NCBI GenBank assembly: GCA_000531095.1
Contig: HG799467.1
Location: forward strand, 62,001 to 126,000
Direction of reading: 5' to 3'
DNA: 64,000 nt
From: Gemmata massiliana
GTDB taxonomy: Bacteria > Planctomycetota > Planctomycetia > Gemmatales > Gemmataceae
In this document: piece after piece, positions 41,216 to 50,540 of the stretch
Position numbering within the stretch: position 1 is the first letter of the stretch
Layout: each line of letters begins with the position of its first letter
The notes under the pieces: generated by a model
What the model was told of the DNA's origin: nothing
What the model saw: only the letters and a program-made list of their open reading frames with translations
Databases searched by the model: none
Made by a program: the position numbers and the translations under genes

Positions 41216-42178
41216 TCAGGCCGCGTGGCGCGCTTCCAGAACCCACGGGTTCGCGCGGAGGTAGTCGAGCGTGCGCACGACCGCCTCGCGGATGGTCAGC
41301 GTCTGGCGCCAGCCGAGCGACTTGAGCTTCGCAGTGTCGAGGAAGATGAACGGGCTGTCGCCGATCCACCCGCGCGCGCCACCGGTGTGGTTCACCTTGG
41401 GGGTCAGCCCGAGCCGCTCGCAGATCCACCCCAGGGAGTCATCGACCTGGCAGTACTCATCAGCGCCCAAGTTCACGACGGTGACCGGGTCCGTGGCCTT
41501 CTCGACCACAGTGAAAATCGCGTTGATGCAGTCCTGTACGTAGAGGTAGCTCTTCCGCTGCTTGCCGTTGCCGAGCACCTCGATGGCGTGCGGGTTGGCG
41601 AGCAGCTTCGCGTAGAAGTCGAACACGTGCCCGTGGGTGTAGCGCTCGCCCAGGATCGAGACGAACCGGAAGATGAACGCCTGGAACCCGAACCCGGTCG
41701 CGTAGGCCGAGATCAGCCCTTCGCCCGCGACCTTGCTGGCCGCGTACAGGCTCGTCTGGACCGGGAACGGCGCGTTCTCGGGCGTCGGGAACACCTCGGC
41801 CTCGCCGTACACGGAGCCCGTGGACGAGAACCCGATGCGCTTCACCCCGTTCAGGCGCATCGCTTCGAGCACGTTGAACGTGGCGATCGTGTTCTGCTGG
41901 AGGTCGCGGTCCGGGTGGTCGGTGCCGAACCGGACGTCCGCGTTGGCCGCGAGGTGGAACACGAGGTCGTGCCCCGCGACCGCGCGCGTGAGGGCGGCTT
42001 TGTCGAGCAGGTCGCCCTCGACGAGCGCGAACCGGGCGCTCGTCCGCGCGTCCGCGAGGAACCGGCGCTGGCCCGTGCTGAAGTTGTCGAACGCGGTCAC
42101 GTGGTGCCCGGCCGCGAGGAGCCGGTCCACCAGGTTGCTGCCGATGAACCCGGCCCCGCCGGTAACGAAGTAGCGCAT
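41216..42178 (-). CDS. UDP-glucose 4-epimerase-like NAD-dependent epimerase/dehydratase
   Basis: 320-aa extended SDR. N-terminal MRYFVTGGAGFIGSNLVDRL (GGxGxxG), STGSVYGEAEVFPT, and the YxxxK motif SLYAASKVAGEG. The length and the motifs fit the GalE/Gne or RmlB-related group; substrate unknown. The glycosyltransferase gene upstream ends 18 bases before its ATG (42178). The frame from 42193 has five extra codons that are not needed. Confidence 0.8.
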   Translation of the reverse strand: MRYFVTGGAGFIGSNLVDRLLAAGHHVTAFDNFSTGQRRFLADARTSARFALVEGDLLDKAALTRAVAGHDLVFHLAANADVRFGTDHPDRDLQQNTIATFNVLEAMRLNGVKRIGFSSTGSVYGEAEVFPTPENAPFPVQTSLYAASKVAGEGLISAYATGFGFQAFIFRFVSILGERYTHGHVFDFYAKLLANPHAIEVLGNGKQRKSYLYVQDCINAIFTVVEKATDPVTVVNLGADEYCQVDDSLGWICERLGLTPKVNHTGGARGWIGDSPFIFLDTAKLKSLGWRQTLTIREAVVRTLDYLRANPWVLEARHAA

Positions 42179-42196
42179 GTCGTGAGTTCCCAAAAA

Positions 42197-42916
42197 TCAG
42201 GCGGCCTTCGCCCGGCCGAAACGGATGCGGAACAGGTCCTTCAGGTTCTTCCAGTTGCCCGACACGAGTTTCAACCGCGTGTCCCCGTCGTCCTGCCAGC
42301 TCACGCCGATCTCCTTCACCGTGTACCCGGCGCGGACCGCGAGCGAGAGCACCTCCACGTCGAACATGTAGCCGTCGATGCGCTGGCGCGCGAACAGGTC
42401 GCGCGCCACGGCGCGCCGGAAGAACTTGAACCCGCACTGGGTGTCGCCGATCCCGTACAGCCCGACGAGCGGGCGCATCAGCAGCGCGAACCCCGCGGAC
42501 CCGGCGGTGCGGTACCACGGGCGCCGGGCGTGGAGGGCCGCGCCGGCCGCCTTGCGCGACCCGATCACGACGTCGAACCCCTGGTCGAACCAGGGGAGCA
42601 CCTTCTCGATCTCGTCGATGGTGACCTTGTAGTCGGCGTCGAGGAACCCGACGATGGCGCCGGTCGCGGCCAGCACGCCCTCCCGCACCCCGCGCCCCTT
42701 GCCCCGGCGCTCCGGAGCCCCCATTACCGTGACCGGTAGCGCGCCCGCGAGCGCGGTTGCGGCCTCGCGCGTGCCGTCGGTGCCGTCGGCGGCCACGATC
42801 AGCTCGTAGGTGATCCCCCGTGGCGCGAGGTACTCCCCGATCGCGCGGAGCGTGCGCTGGATGGTCGCGACCTCGTTGAACGCGGGGACCACGAGGCTCA
42901 GTTGTGGGGCGCGCAT
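42197..42916 (-). CDS. DPM1/Alg5-like family 2 glycosyltransferase
   Basis: 239 aa. Nucleotide-binding N-terminus SLVVPAFNEVATIQRTLR, VAADGTDGTREAATAL, and the metal-binding VGFLDADYKVTIDE (DXD). The C-terminal part has KFFRRAVARDLF and VKEIGVSWQDDGDTRLK, as in dolichyl-phosphate (undecaprenyl-phosphate) sugar synthases. Such an enzyme would load a sugar on a lipid carrier for transfer by a membrane glycosyltransferase. The neighbouring 1,100-aa membrane protein is a possible acceptor enzyme. Confidence 0.8.
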   Translation of the reverse strand: MRAPQLSLVVPAFNEVATIQRTLRAIGEYLAPRGITYELIVAADGTDGTREAATALAGALPVTVMGAPERRGKGRGVREGVLAATGAIVGFLDADYKVTIDEIEKVLPWFDQGFDVVIGSRKAAGAALHARRPWYRTAGSAGFALLMRPLVGLYGIGDTQCGFKFFRRAVARDLFARQRIDGYMFDVEVLSLAVRAGYTVKEIGVSWQDDGDTRLKLVSGNWKNLKDLFRIRFGRAKAA

Positions 42917-42955
42917 TTGCGCAAGCTCCTGGGTGTTCGCGTGGGGCTGGGGCGG

Positions 42956-45900
42956 TTACGGTGCCGGGCGCGCGGGCTCGGTGCCGACGAACCGGAGCAG
43001 CGCGCCCACGGCGCGCCCGTCCGGGCGGGGAGCACTTGTGTGTTCAAGAATCGGCATTCGAGTCGGTGCGCTTGAGAGCCCTTCGGCGAGGGCGCCCGCA
43101 CCTCGAAGTCGCCCGGGGGCAGGGACCGTTTCGCGACCTCGGTCCCGTCGAGCACCACCACCAGTTCGGTCCGGAACCCCGTGTTCCCGTCGACCACGGG
43201 GATCTGCCCGCGCACGACCAGGTCGCGCCCCGGTTCGGGTTGCCACACCTGCGCCGCGAACGCCCGCGAGCACCAGCCGTCGCCGTGGACCCCGACCACC
43301 CCCGCGCGCGGGTGGCGCAGGTCGCCCGGGAACGAGGTGAGGGCCTCGGGGGGGCGCGAAAGGGCATCGTTCTTCGGCTCGAAGCCCACGGATCGGAGTA
43401 GCGCGACCGCGCTCCGACCGTCGGGCTCGGGCAGTACCTGTGCGTGCGAGAACCGCAACTCGATCCACCGCGGGCCGGCCCCGCGCCCCGGGCGCGCGGA
43501 TCTCGAACTCGCCCGGGCTCAGTGCCCGGGTCTCGACCGGGCGCCCGTCGACGAGCACCGTGGCCTCGGTGCGGAACTCGGCCGCCCCGATCTGGGGGAT
43601 CATCCCGCGGATCACCGCTTCCTGGTCCGGGGCCGGCTGCGTGAGCCGGACCTTGAACTCCGTCCCGACCCAGCCCTCCTCGTAAAGGCCGGAGTACTCG
43701 AGGTGCGGGTGGGTCAGGTCGTCGGGGAAGCGCTCCACCCGCTCCGGCGGGCGGAACGCCGCGTACTCTTCTTCGGAGAGCACCGAAATGTCGCGGGCGT
43801 GGCCGGCCAGCCGGCGCCGGTCGCGCGGCAGGTGCGCCCCCCAGAGCCGCTCGATCGCGGTCAACTGGTTGGAGTTGCGGCCCGTCGGCCCGAAATCGAG
43901 CGCGAGGTACCGCCCGGGGCCGTCCGGTTGTGTGGCGACCGGCGGTGAAACCAGTCGCGCCGAGCCGGAACCGATCGCGCCGAGTGCCACGCGCTGGTCC
44001 CCGGTCACGTGTACCGGGGGCACCCGGCGCTGCGCCGCGTCGCGCCGGAACGAACCGGTGCAGTTGACGAGTACCCGGACGCGCGGGGCCGGGTTGAGCA
44101 CGTCGAGGAGCATCGCCCGGCCGACGCCGCCGACCGTGCGGTCGCGGAGCACGGGGTCCTGTTCCAATTGGTAGAGGGCGATCTCCTCGGGCGCGCCCAT
44201 CCCGACGAAGTGCTGCCGGGCGCCGCTCGCGTCGCAGAAGACGGCAAAATTCTGAAACTCCGATAGCGGCGCGCACACGAGCCCCGGTCCGGTGAGTTCC
44301 GGGAACCGGTACCGGTTCAGGAGCGACAGGCCCCCGCCCCCGGCCACTACGAGCGTGCGCCCCGGCGCCCCGGTCGTGCGGTCGTAGGGCGCATAAATCA
44401 GCGTGTGCGCGGGCCGGTGGGTGCTCGGGTCGACGAAAGAGGTTCGGGTCCGCTTTTGGGCCGCGAGGAAGGACGCGCCCATCGACCGGAGCGGTTCCCG
44501 CCACTCCTCGTGGAACCGGAGCCAGGGCGAGTGGTTGTTGTCGTTGATGAAGCTGTACCCGGTTTCGGCCAGCTCGGTGAACGGGGAGACCCCGATCGCG
44601 CTCACCGGTGTCCCCCGGACCTCCGACGCGAGCAGCTTCATCAGCACGTTGTTTTCGGTCGCCAGGACCACGCGGTCCACGTCGCCCGCCGCCGCGCGGG
44701 CCGCGTACTGCGCGCGGAAATCGGAGAGGACGCGCCGGGAGGTGGCGGCCGTGACCTCGACCCGGTGCTCCCGCCCCTGGCTCTGGTCCACGTACCAGAA
44801 CTGGACCCGGGCGTTCAACCCGGCCGCGACGAGTAGGAGGGCCGCGGCCCCCGCCGCCGCCCCGCGGGACCGCCGGGTGACCGCCCACGCGGCCGCGACC
44901 GCCCACAGGAACGGTTGGGCGAACATGGCGATTTTAAACAGCCCGAACGAGGTCCGCTGGGCGTAGAGCACCGCGGTCATAACCGCGATCGTTCCCAGTG
45001 CGGCCGCGAACGCGCGCCGCCCGCGGATGTTTGAAACGGTCGGGGCCAGTACGGCGCCCAGGAACACGAACCCGAAGAGGATGCAGGCGTCTTGCAGGGC
45101 CGCGGACTCGGGCCCCGCGAGCGGCAGGAGCCCGCACACCAGGGCCGGGGCGCGGGGGGTCAGGTAGTACGGGAACACCTCCGCCACCGCCTCCGATGAC
45201 CCGCCGTTGCCGCCCGACTGCGTGGCAAGGAAGTGGGCCGCTCCGTACAGGTAGACGGGCAGCAGCGCGGCCATGACCCCGATCGCCGCGGCCGCGTGGC
45301 CCAGGTGCCGGGGGGCCAGGCGCCGGCGCACCAGATCCTGCACCCCCAGCAGCACGCACCCGCCCACGAGGATCGGAATCACCTCCGGATAAAACACGAG
45401 TAACCCCGCAAACACGAGCCCGCACGCCCCGGCCCGCCGGACGAGGAGCCCCGTTCGGAGCCGCCGGAAGTTCCCCGAAACGAGGGCGAGGGACGCGCAC
45501 AACAGCGCGAGGCCGCCGACCTGGGCGATGAGCTGTTGGATCACCCCGTATGTGTTCGCGGCCGAAACCGTCAGGAGCGCGCCGGTCAGTAGCCCGGCGC
45601 CGCGGCGCCGGGTACCCGCGACGGCCAGTCCGCTGGCCGCGGCCACGAGGGCCGCGTTCAGCGCGGCTATTACCGGCATGAACACTTGCTGGGCCGAGAG
45701 GCCGGTCCAGACCGAGGTCAGTGCCAGGAGCACGTCGGCCCCGGACCGGGCCTGTAAGAGCACCGCCATGAACCACATCGGCTGGGTCGAATCGCGCCCG
45801 TCGAGCAGGTCGTCGGCCGTCGGCACGGTCGCGAAGGCGTGATCGCGGTACCCGGTCGCCAGCAGGCAGTAGTTGGCCATGTCGTCGTTGCCGTTGGCCA

Positions 45901-46258
45901 CCCAGTCGAACCCGTACTTGAACAACGGCCACGTGTTTAAGGCGAACGATGCGATGAGTATCAAGCCGAAGGCCCGGGAGCGGCGCCACAAGTTCCCCGC
46001 GCGCGCCGCGGTCGGGCGCGTGCGCCATAGCACCCCCAGCGCACCCGCGAGCAGCGCGCCGCCGACCGGGGCCGCCGAAAGGCGGACGGGCACGCCGAAC
46101 CGTATCAGGATGTACGTGGGTACGAGCAGCGCGGCGAACCCGACGGTCGGCGCGAGGAGCAGCGTCACCGTGGTCCAGCGGAACCGGGCCAACTTCAGCA
46201 CCGCGGTGCCGACGAGAGCCCAGCCCACGAACAGTGCCCAGGTTAATAGGACCGCCAC
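42956..46258 (-). CDS. Large membrane protein with soluble C-terminal repeats; internal double frameshift
   Basis: From the GTG at 46258 (GGAGGGTGATAA ahead), about the first 480 residues hold roughly a dozen transmembrane helices (LLTWALFVGWALVGTAVL at the start), like a polytopic GT-C-type glycosyltransferase or transporter. The rest is soluble. Two similar domains follow each other: VERFPDDLTHPHLEYSGLYE...FEIRAPGARGR and, in another reading frame between about 43490 and 43035, LTSFPGDLRHPRAGVVGVHG...FEVRAPSPKGS. The annotated frame leaves coding near 43490 and returns near 43033, so two compensating frameshifts (or sequencing errors in G/C runs) are present. Function unknown. Confidence 0.65.
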   Translation of the reverse strand: MAVLLTWALFVGWALVGTAVLKLARFRWTTVTLLLAPTVGFAALLVPTYILIRFGVPVRLSAAPVGGALLAGALGVLWRTRPTAARAGNLWRRSRAFGLILIASFALNTWPLFKYGFDWVANGNDDMANYCLLATGYRDHAFATVPTADDLLDGRDSTQPMWFMAVLLQARSGADVLLALTSVWTGLSAQQVFMPVIAALNAALVAAASGLAVAGTRRRGAGLLTGALLTVSAANTYGVIQQLIAQVGGLALLCASLALVSGNFRRLRTGLLVRRAGACGLVFAGLLVFYPEVIPILVGGCVLLGVQDLVRRRLAPRHLGHAAAAIGVMAALLPVYLYGAAHFLATQSGGNGGSSEAVAEVFPYYLTPRAPALVCGLLPLAGPESAALQDACILFGFVFLGAVLAPTVSNIRGRRAFAAALGTIAVMTAVLYAQRTSFGLFKIAMFAQPFLWAVAAAWAVTRRSRGAAAGAAALLLVAAGLNARVQFWYVDQSQGREHRVEVTAATSRRVLSDFRAQYAARAAAGDVDRVVLATENNVLMKLLASEVRGTPVSAIGVSPFTELAETGYSFINDNNHSPWLRFHEEWREPLRSMGASFLAAQKRTRTSFVDPSTHRPAHTLIYAPYDRTTGAPGRTLVVAGGGGLSLLNRYRFPELTGPGLVCAPLSEFQNFAVFCDASGARQHFVGMGAPEEIALYQLEQDPVLRDRTVGGVGRAMLLDVLNPAPRVRVLVNCTGSFRRDAAQRRVPPVHVTGDQRVALGAIGSGSARLVSPPVATQPDGPGRYLALDFGPTGRNSNQLTAIERLWGAHLPRDRRRLAGHARDISVLSEEEYAAFRPPERVERFPDDLTHPHLEYSGLYEEGWVGTEFKVRLTQPAPDQEAVIRGMIPQIGAAEFRTEATVLVDGRPVETRALSPGEFEIRAPGARGRPAVDRVAVLARTGTARARRSERGRATPIRGLRAEERCPFAPPRGPHLVPGRPAPPARGGGRGPRRRLVLAGVRGAGVATRTGARPGRARADPRGRREHGVPDRTGGGARRDRGRETVPAPGRLRGAGALAEGLSSAPTRMPILEHTSAPRPDGRAVGALLRFVGTEPARPAP

Positions 46259-46484
46259 TTATCACCCTCCGTCCGAACCGGCGCAGTTACTACCAGTATC
46301 GACCGCACTGTCGCGCCGACTGAAGCGGTCGAGTGGGTGTTACCGCGCGGATCGGGGCGCCGGTCCTCGCGGGTGCGGGACGTGGCGTAATCGTGCCGGT
46401 TGGGGGTAATAGCGAATTTGGCGAGTTGCTGCAATGCGACTCACGCGGGGCGCGGATCGGTCCGTTTGCAGGCGAACGAGTGCG

Positions 46485-47312
46485 TCAGGGGGCGTAAGTG
46501 TTCAGGAACGTGGCCAATTCCCCCAAATACGCATCGCCGGGCAGCGTGCTGTGCCCGGCCCCGTCGAGCCGAACGAAGAGTTTGGGCTCGTTCGCGGCGG
46601 CGAAGAGTTGCTCCGAGTGGTCGAACGGCACCACGCGGTCGGCGGTCCCGTGAACGAAGAACACCGGGCGCGGGCACCGGCCGATCTTCGCGAGGTTGTC
46701 GAACCGCGTGCGCATGAGCGTGTGAACGGGCAGGAACGGGAAGTGGTGTTTCGCGGCGGCCGGGAGGCTGGTGAACGTGTAGATGAGCACAAGTGCGCGG
46801 TGCTCGTGTTTCGTAGCGAGTTCGACCGCCGTTCCGCCGCCGAGCGACTCGCCACACAGGACGATCCGGTTCGGCGCGATCCGCGATTCGTCCGTCAGCC
46901 ACTGATACGCCGCGTCGCCGGCCGCGTAACAGCCCTCTTCGGTGGGCTTCCCGGCACTCTTGCCGTAGCCGGGGTAATCGAACAGCAGCACGCCCGCACC
47001 CAGGGCGCGGCGCAGGTCGGCCGCGAGCCGCCCGCGGTGCGTGAGGTTGCCGCCGTTGCCATTGGCGACCAGTACCGCGCCGTGTTGCGGCGACTCCGGC
47101 GGAATCCAGCGCCCGAAGATTTTGGTGCCGTCGGCGGAGTAGAACCACACGTCCTGCGTGCGTGGGTCTTCCGGCTTCAGCCACGCTTCTTCTGCCGAGG
47201 ACGGGCGGAACACGAGTTGGCGCTCGAGGAACCAGAACACAATGACGATTCCCAGGTAAGTGACGAGGAGGAAGAGCGCCCATCGGCGCACGCGGCGAAG
47301 AGACGAAGACAT
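46485..47312 (-). CDS. Membrane-anchored alpha/beta hydrolase
   Basis: About 275 aa. A single N-terminal transmembrane helix (LFLLVTYLGIVIVFWFLE) is followed by an alpha/beta hydrolase domain with VLCGESLGGGTAVELA (nucleophile Ser in GxSxGG), FVHGTADRVVP (acid) and RLDGAGHSTLPGDAY (His). Family members of this BEM46/YqkD type are esterases or lipases of unknown substrate. I start at the ATG at 47312; the GTG at 47327 has no better ribosome-binding site. The MITE-like element 47323-47549 begins just upstream. Confidence 0.82.
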   Translation of the reverse strand: MSSSLRRVRRWALFLLVTYLGIVIVFWFLERQLVFRPSSAEEAWLKPEDPRTQDVWFYSADGTKIFGRWIPPESPQHGAVLVANGNGGNLTHRGRLAADLRRALGAGVLLFDYPGYGKSAGKPTEEGCYAAGDAAYQWLTDESRIAPNRIVLCGESLGGGTAVELATKHEHRALVLIYTFTSLPAAAKHHFPFLPVHTLMRTRFDNLAKIGRCPRPVFFVHGTADRVVPFDHSEQLFAAANEPKLFVRLDGAGHSTLPGDAYLGELATFLNTYAP

Positions 47313-47322
47313 CAGAAAATCC

Positions 47323-47549
47323 GCCACGGATGAACACAGATCAGAGAACCGAGGCCGAGTACGTATTTCGTAGTCTCCGGCACTCCGCCAGGGGTTGCGC
47401 TACACTCCACCCCTGGCTACACTCGGTCGCCCCTTCCGGGGCTAAAAAACCGACACACGTTCGGCCCCTGCGTTCTGCCTTCTGCTTTTGTGACCATCTC
47501 CTCTTCATTCTCTCTTGCCTGATCCGCGTTATCTGTGTTTATCCGTGGC
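47323..47549. repeat. Terminal-inverted-repeat element, 227 bp
   Basis: Left end 47323-47343 (GCCACGGATGAACACAGATC) and right end 47520-47549, whose reverse complement is GCCACGGATAAACACAGATA followed by a short extra segment. The interior contains the hairpin CCAGGGGT (47394-47401)/ACCCCTGG (47413-47420) and a G/C-rich run. No gene is inside. It sits between the hydrolase and the HAD gene and starts directly ahead of the hydrolase start codon, so it may carry its promoter or a terminator. Confidence 0.6.
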
Positions 47550-47562
47550 TCTTCCTTGTTCC

Positions 47563-48048
47563 TCATTCCTCAATTTCCACCCGAAAGCCTTCTACATCGA
47601 CGATGAGTTCCGCGAGAACGGCCCAGGCGCCGTCGGGTTTGTCGCGGTCGACTAGCACGAACGGTACGCCCGCCAGTCGCGACGCTTCGCCTTCTTCTTC
47701 GTCCGTGTCGCCGATGCTGGCGATGATCCGGTACTCGCGGGCGAGGCGCGCATGAATCTCGGCTTTGTGGCGCTTCGATCCTTGCCAGTTCGGGCAGTAG
47801 TAAACGTTGCGGTGTCCCGGCAACCTGTGCTCCGCGAGGAAGTCGTCCGTTCCCTTGCGGCTCACTTCGGTGCGCGCGGTGACGTAGTGGACTTCGACCT
47901 TCTGCCGGTGCAGGCGTGAGAGTACGTCGAGTGCGGCCCGGAGCGGGCACGCGAACCCGGTGCACACCGTTTCGTCGAGGTCGACGATGAGCGCCAGTCG
48001 CTTGGCTGGCACGTCATCGCCGAAGAACTGCCGGGCGAGATCACTCAT
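47563..48048 (-). CDS. HAD-superfamily phosphatase-like protein
   Basis: 161 aa from the ATG at 48048. HAD motif I LALIVDLDETVCTGFAC (DLDET), motif II VHYVTARTEVSRKG, and motif IV ASIGDTDEEEGEASR. Compact, with a conserved RLALIV start, like bacterial HAD phosphatases of the acid-phosphatase or 5'-nucleotidase type. The 40 codons upstream in the same frame are a shadow over a hairpin and are not counted. Function unknown. Confidence 0.72.
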   Translation of the reverse strand: MSDLARQFFGDDVPAKRLALIVDLDETVCTGFACPLRAALDVLSRLHRQKVEVHYVTARTEVSRKGTDDFLAEHRLPGHRNVYYCPNWQGSKRHKAEIHARLAREYRIIASIGDTDEEEGEASRLAGVPFVLVDRDKPDGAWAVLAELIVDVEGFRVEIEE

Positions 48049-48065
48049 GGGATTGAGGTTGTCGA

Positions 48066-48148
48066 GGTGAACCCCGCGCGCCAGTGCGGTGGGTGCTTGC
48101 TGCCGTCGGGGCTGTGTACACCCACCGCACTGGCGCGCGGGGTTCGCC
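48066..48148. terminator. 30-bp near-perfect hairpin (convergent/tandem gene boundary)
   Basis: Arms 48066-48095 and 48119-48148 pair over 30 positions, of which the 26 inner ones (48070-48095, 48119-48144) are perfect, with a 23-base loop. It begins 2 bases past the alanine dehydrogenase stop (48150) and precedes the HAD gene start, so it ends the dehydrogenase transcript. Confidence 0.75.
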
Positions 48149-48149
48149 A

Positions 48150-49253
48150 TTACACCGCCGAAACGCATTCCAGGCCGAAGGTTTCGGCGACGGCGGCGTT
48201 GGTCACCTGGCCGGCCTTAATGTTGACGCCCGCGAGCAGCGCCGCGTTTTCCTTGACCGCCCGCTCCGGTCCCTTGTTCGCGAGTTGGAGCGCGTAGGGG
48301 AGCGTCACGTTGGTGAGCGCGTAGGTGCTCGTGCGGCCCACCGCGCCGGGCATGTTCGTCACGCAGTAGTGAACGATGTCGTCCACGATGTACGTCGGCT
48401 TCGCGTGGGTCGTCGGCAGGCTCGTCTCGAAGCACCCGCCTTGGTCGATGGCCACGTCGATGATGACCGCCCGCGGGGGCATCTTCTTGAGGTCTTCGCG
48501 CCGGACGAGGTGCGGGGCCTTGGCGCCCGGAATGAGCACGGCGCCGATCACGAGGTCCGATTGCTGGAGGCAGTCCATGATGTTCAGCCGGTTGCTGAAC
48601 ACGGTCGTCACGTTCTGCGGCATCACGTCGTCGATGTACCGCAGGCGGTCGAGGTTCACGTCGAGGATGAACACGTTCGCGCCCAACCCGGCCGCGACCC
48701 GAGCTGCGTTCGCGCCGACGATCCCGGCGCCGATGACGGACACCGTGGCCGGGGGCACCCCGGGGACGCCCGCGAGCAAAATCCCGCGCCCGTCGAACGG
48801 CCGTTCCAGGTACTTCGCGCCTTCCTGAATGCTCATGCGCCCGGCCACCTCGCTCATCGGCGTGAGGAGCGGGAGCGTGCCCTTCGCGTCCTTGATGGTT
48901 TCGTAGGCGATCGCGGTGATGCCGGACTTGATGACCGCTTCGGTCAGGTGCTTGTCCGCGGCGAAGTGGAAGTACGTGAACACGGTCTGGCCGCTGCGCA
49001 TGTGCTCCCACTCGGCCCGCATCGGCTCCTTCACCTTCACAATGAGTTCCGCCCGCTTCCACACGTCGGCGTCGCTCGCGACGATCTCCGCGCCGGTGGC
49101 GACGTACTGCTCGTCGCTGATACCGGAGCCTGAACCGGCGCCGGACTGGATGAGCACGGTGTGGCCGGCCCGGGTGAGTTCTTCCACGCCCGCCGGCACC
49201 ATCGCGACGCGGTACTCGTCTTGCTTCACTTCTTTGGGGACGCCGACAATCAT
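48150..49253 (-). CDS. ald: Alanine dehydrogenase
   Basis: 367 aa; converts L-alanine and NAD+ to pyruvate, ammonium and NADH. N-terminus MIVGVPKEVKQDEYRVAMVP is the AlaDh/PNT signature. The NAD-binding fold VSVIGAGIVGANAARVAAGL and the substrate-side HFAADKHLTEAVIKSG are present. Start ATG at 49253 with CCGAGGTCTGTC ahead; the 25 codons upstream are not coding. Adjacent genes do not suggest a pathway. Confidence 0.93.
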   Translation of the reverse strand: MIVGVPKEVKQDEYRVAMVPAGVEELTRAGHTVLIQSGAGSGSGISDEQYVATGAEIVASDADVWKRAELIVKVKEPMRAEWEHMRSGQTVFTYFHFAADKHLTEAVIKSGITAIAYETIKDAKGTLPLLTPMSEVAGRMSIQEGAKYLERPFDGRGILLAGVPGVPPATVSVIGAGIVGANAARVAAGLGANVFILDVNLDRLRYIDDVMPQNVTTVFSNRLNIMDCLQQSDLVIGAVLIPGAKAPHLVRREDLKKMPPRAVIIDVAIDQGGCFETSLPTTHAKPTYIVDDIVHYCVTNMPGAVGRTSTYALTNVTLPYALQLANKGPERAVKENAALLAGVNIKAGQVTNAAVAETFGLECVSAV

Positions 49254-49513
49254 GACAGACCTCGGAAATCGAAGGTTCACGTTCTGAGGTTGGGGCGGCC
49301 GACCGATCGTTGTGACCGGCCGCTCCACACGGAACTCGGAATTCGTGGACCCGGAACTATTGATTTAGGAACCCGCGGAGAAGTGAAACAAGGGGAACGG
49401 CTCTCACGATGAAATGCCTTGTCCCGCACGGCGTCAAATGTCTAGGATTGAGAAGGCTCTCTGAGCCGCTCCGGTGTTCACGTCTTGTTGGTTCGGGTCA
49501 CGGGTGCTTTATC

Positions 49514-50392
49514 ATGCCGCCGCGTTCCGCCGTTGCGGGCATCGTCGTGTTCTGGCTCGCCACAACTGTCTACATCGCGTACCGCGACCTGTGGCCGCGC
49601 CTGTTCGCGTCCGGCCCGCCGCCGGTCTCGATCGAACTCGCGGACGAGGCCAAACAGAACATCCCCGCGCGGTGGACGCTGTACCGCAACGGGCAATCGG
49701 TCGGTAAGCTCACGACTCTCATGAAGTACCACGACTCGGACGACGCCTTTCAGTTCACCTACCGTTACACCAACCTCAAACTCGAACAGGCCGGACTCAC
49801 GCTCGAAGTTCCGGAAGCCATTTCTGATGTGCGCATGACCCGGGCCGGCGACCTCAAAGAGCAGGGCATGACGGCGAAGGTCAAAGCGATTTATCGCGGC
49901 ATCACAATTGAGGGCGAGATCGATGTGCGGGGGCAGGTCAAAAACAACAAGCTGACCGGGCGCGCCGAACTGAAAAGCCCCCTCCTCACGATCGCGAGCG
50001 ACCTCGACCCGGTGGAAGTGAAACAGGGGCAACCGCTGAACCCGCTCCAACCGGTGAACCGGATCGCATACGTACACGGCGGGATGCGTTCGTGGGTCGT
50101 CCACGAGTACAACCCGCTCCAGGACGCACTCGGTGACCTGATTCGCAAGCAGATCGCCAAGAGCGGAATCACCTTCGGTGCGCCCAAGCCCAAAGCCGCG
50201 CTGATCGCAGAAGTGGACAGCGCGCCGCAAAACCTGCGCTGGCAGAAACAGGACATCGCGTGCTGGGTGATCGAGTACCGGCGGGACGCGGACGTGATCG
50301 CGCGCACCTGGGTGCAAGTCACCGACGGCAAGGTGCTGCGCCAGGAAGCGTCCGAGGGCGGCGAGTCGCTCATGTTCGACCGGGAGGACTAG
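49514..50392 (+). CDS. Membrane-anchored protein of unknown function (292 aa)
   Basis: N-terminal transmembrane anchor (AVAGIVVFWLATTVYIAY) and a large predicted periplasmic beta-rich domain (AIYRGITIEGEIDVRGQVKN, DLDPVEVKQGQPLNPLQPVN). I start at the ATG at 49514; the frame extends 35 codons upstream without coding character. It is divergent from ald and about 150 bases upstream of the ABC ATPase, with the repeat at 50428-50476 between them. A structural role in an exporter or envelope complex is possible but not shown. Confidence 0.65.
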   Translation: MPPRSAVAGIVVFWLATTVYIAYRDLWPRLFASGPPPVSIELADEAKQNIPARWTLYRNGQSVGKLTTLMKYHDSDDAFQFTYRYTNLKLEQAGLTLEVPEAISDVRMTRAGDLKEQGMTAKVKAIYRGITIEGEIDVRGQVKNNKLTGRAELKSPLLTIASDLDPVEVKQGQPLNPLQPVNRIAYVHGGMRSWVVHEYNPLQDALGDLIRKQIAKSGITFGAPKPKAALIAEVDSAPQNLRWQKQDIACWVIEYRRDADVIARTWVQVTDGKVLRQEASEGGESLMFDRED

Positions 50393-50427
50393 CGTGAAGG
50401 AACCTACCTCCTGGGGCGCCCTCGAAG

Positions 50428-50476
50428 AACCTACCCCCCCGGCCCCTCCCTGAAGGGAAGGGGTAGGGGGTTAGGT
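50428..50476. repeat. C-rich palindromic intergenic repeat, copy 2
   Basis: AACCTACCCCCCGGCCCC, then TCCCTGAAGGGAAGGGG and TAGGGGGTTAGGTT form a near-palindromic 49-bp repeat. A partial unit AACCTACCTCC precedes it at 50401. It matches 37106-37150 and the half at 59807-59825. It lies between two plus-strand genes and could be a transcription or processing signal. Confidence 0.65.
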
Positions 50477-50540
50477 TGCCTTCGTGAAGTAACTACCGGA
50501 CCGTTGTTTTCGTCCCTCCGGGGAGTTGGAGCTGCTCGCC

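Noticed and set aside
41138-42739. 533-codon open frame on the plus strand
   Set aside because: It lies opposite the epimerase and glycosyltransferase genes, which have clear family motifs. Long antisense frames are expected in very GC-rich coding DNA.
44934-46265. 443-codon frame overlapping the large membrane protein
   Set aside because: Arg/Gly-rich shadow in a different frame; the hydrophobic frame with GGAGGG start is the coding one.
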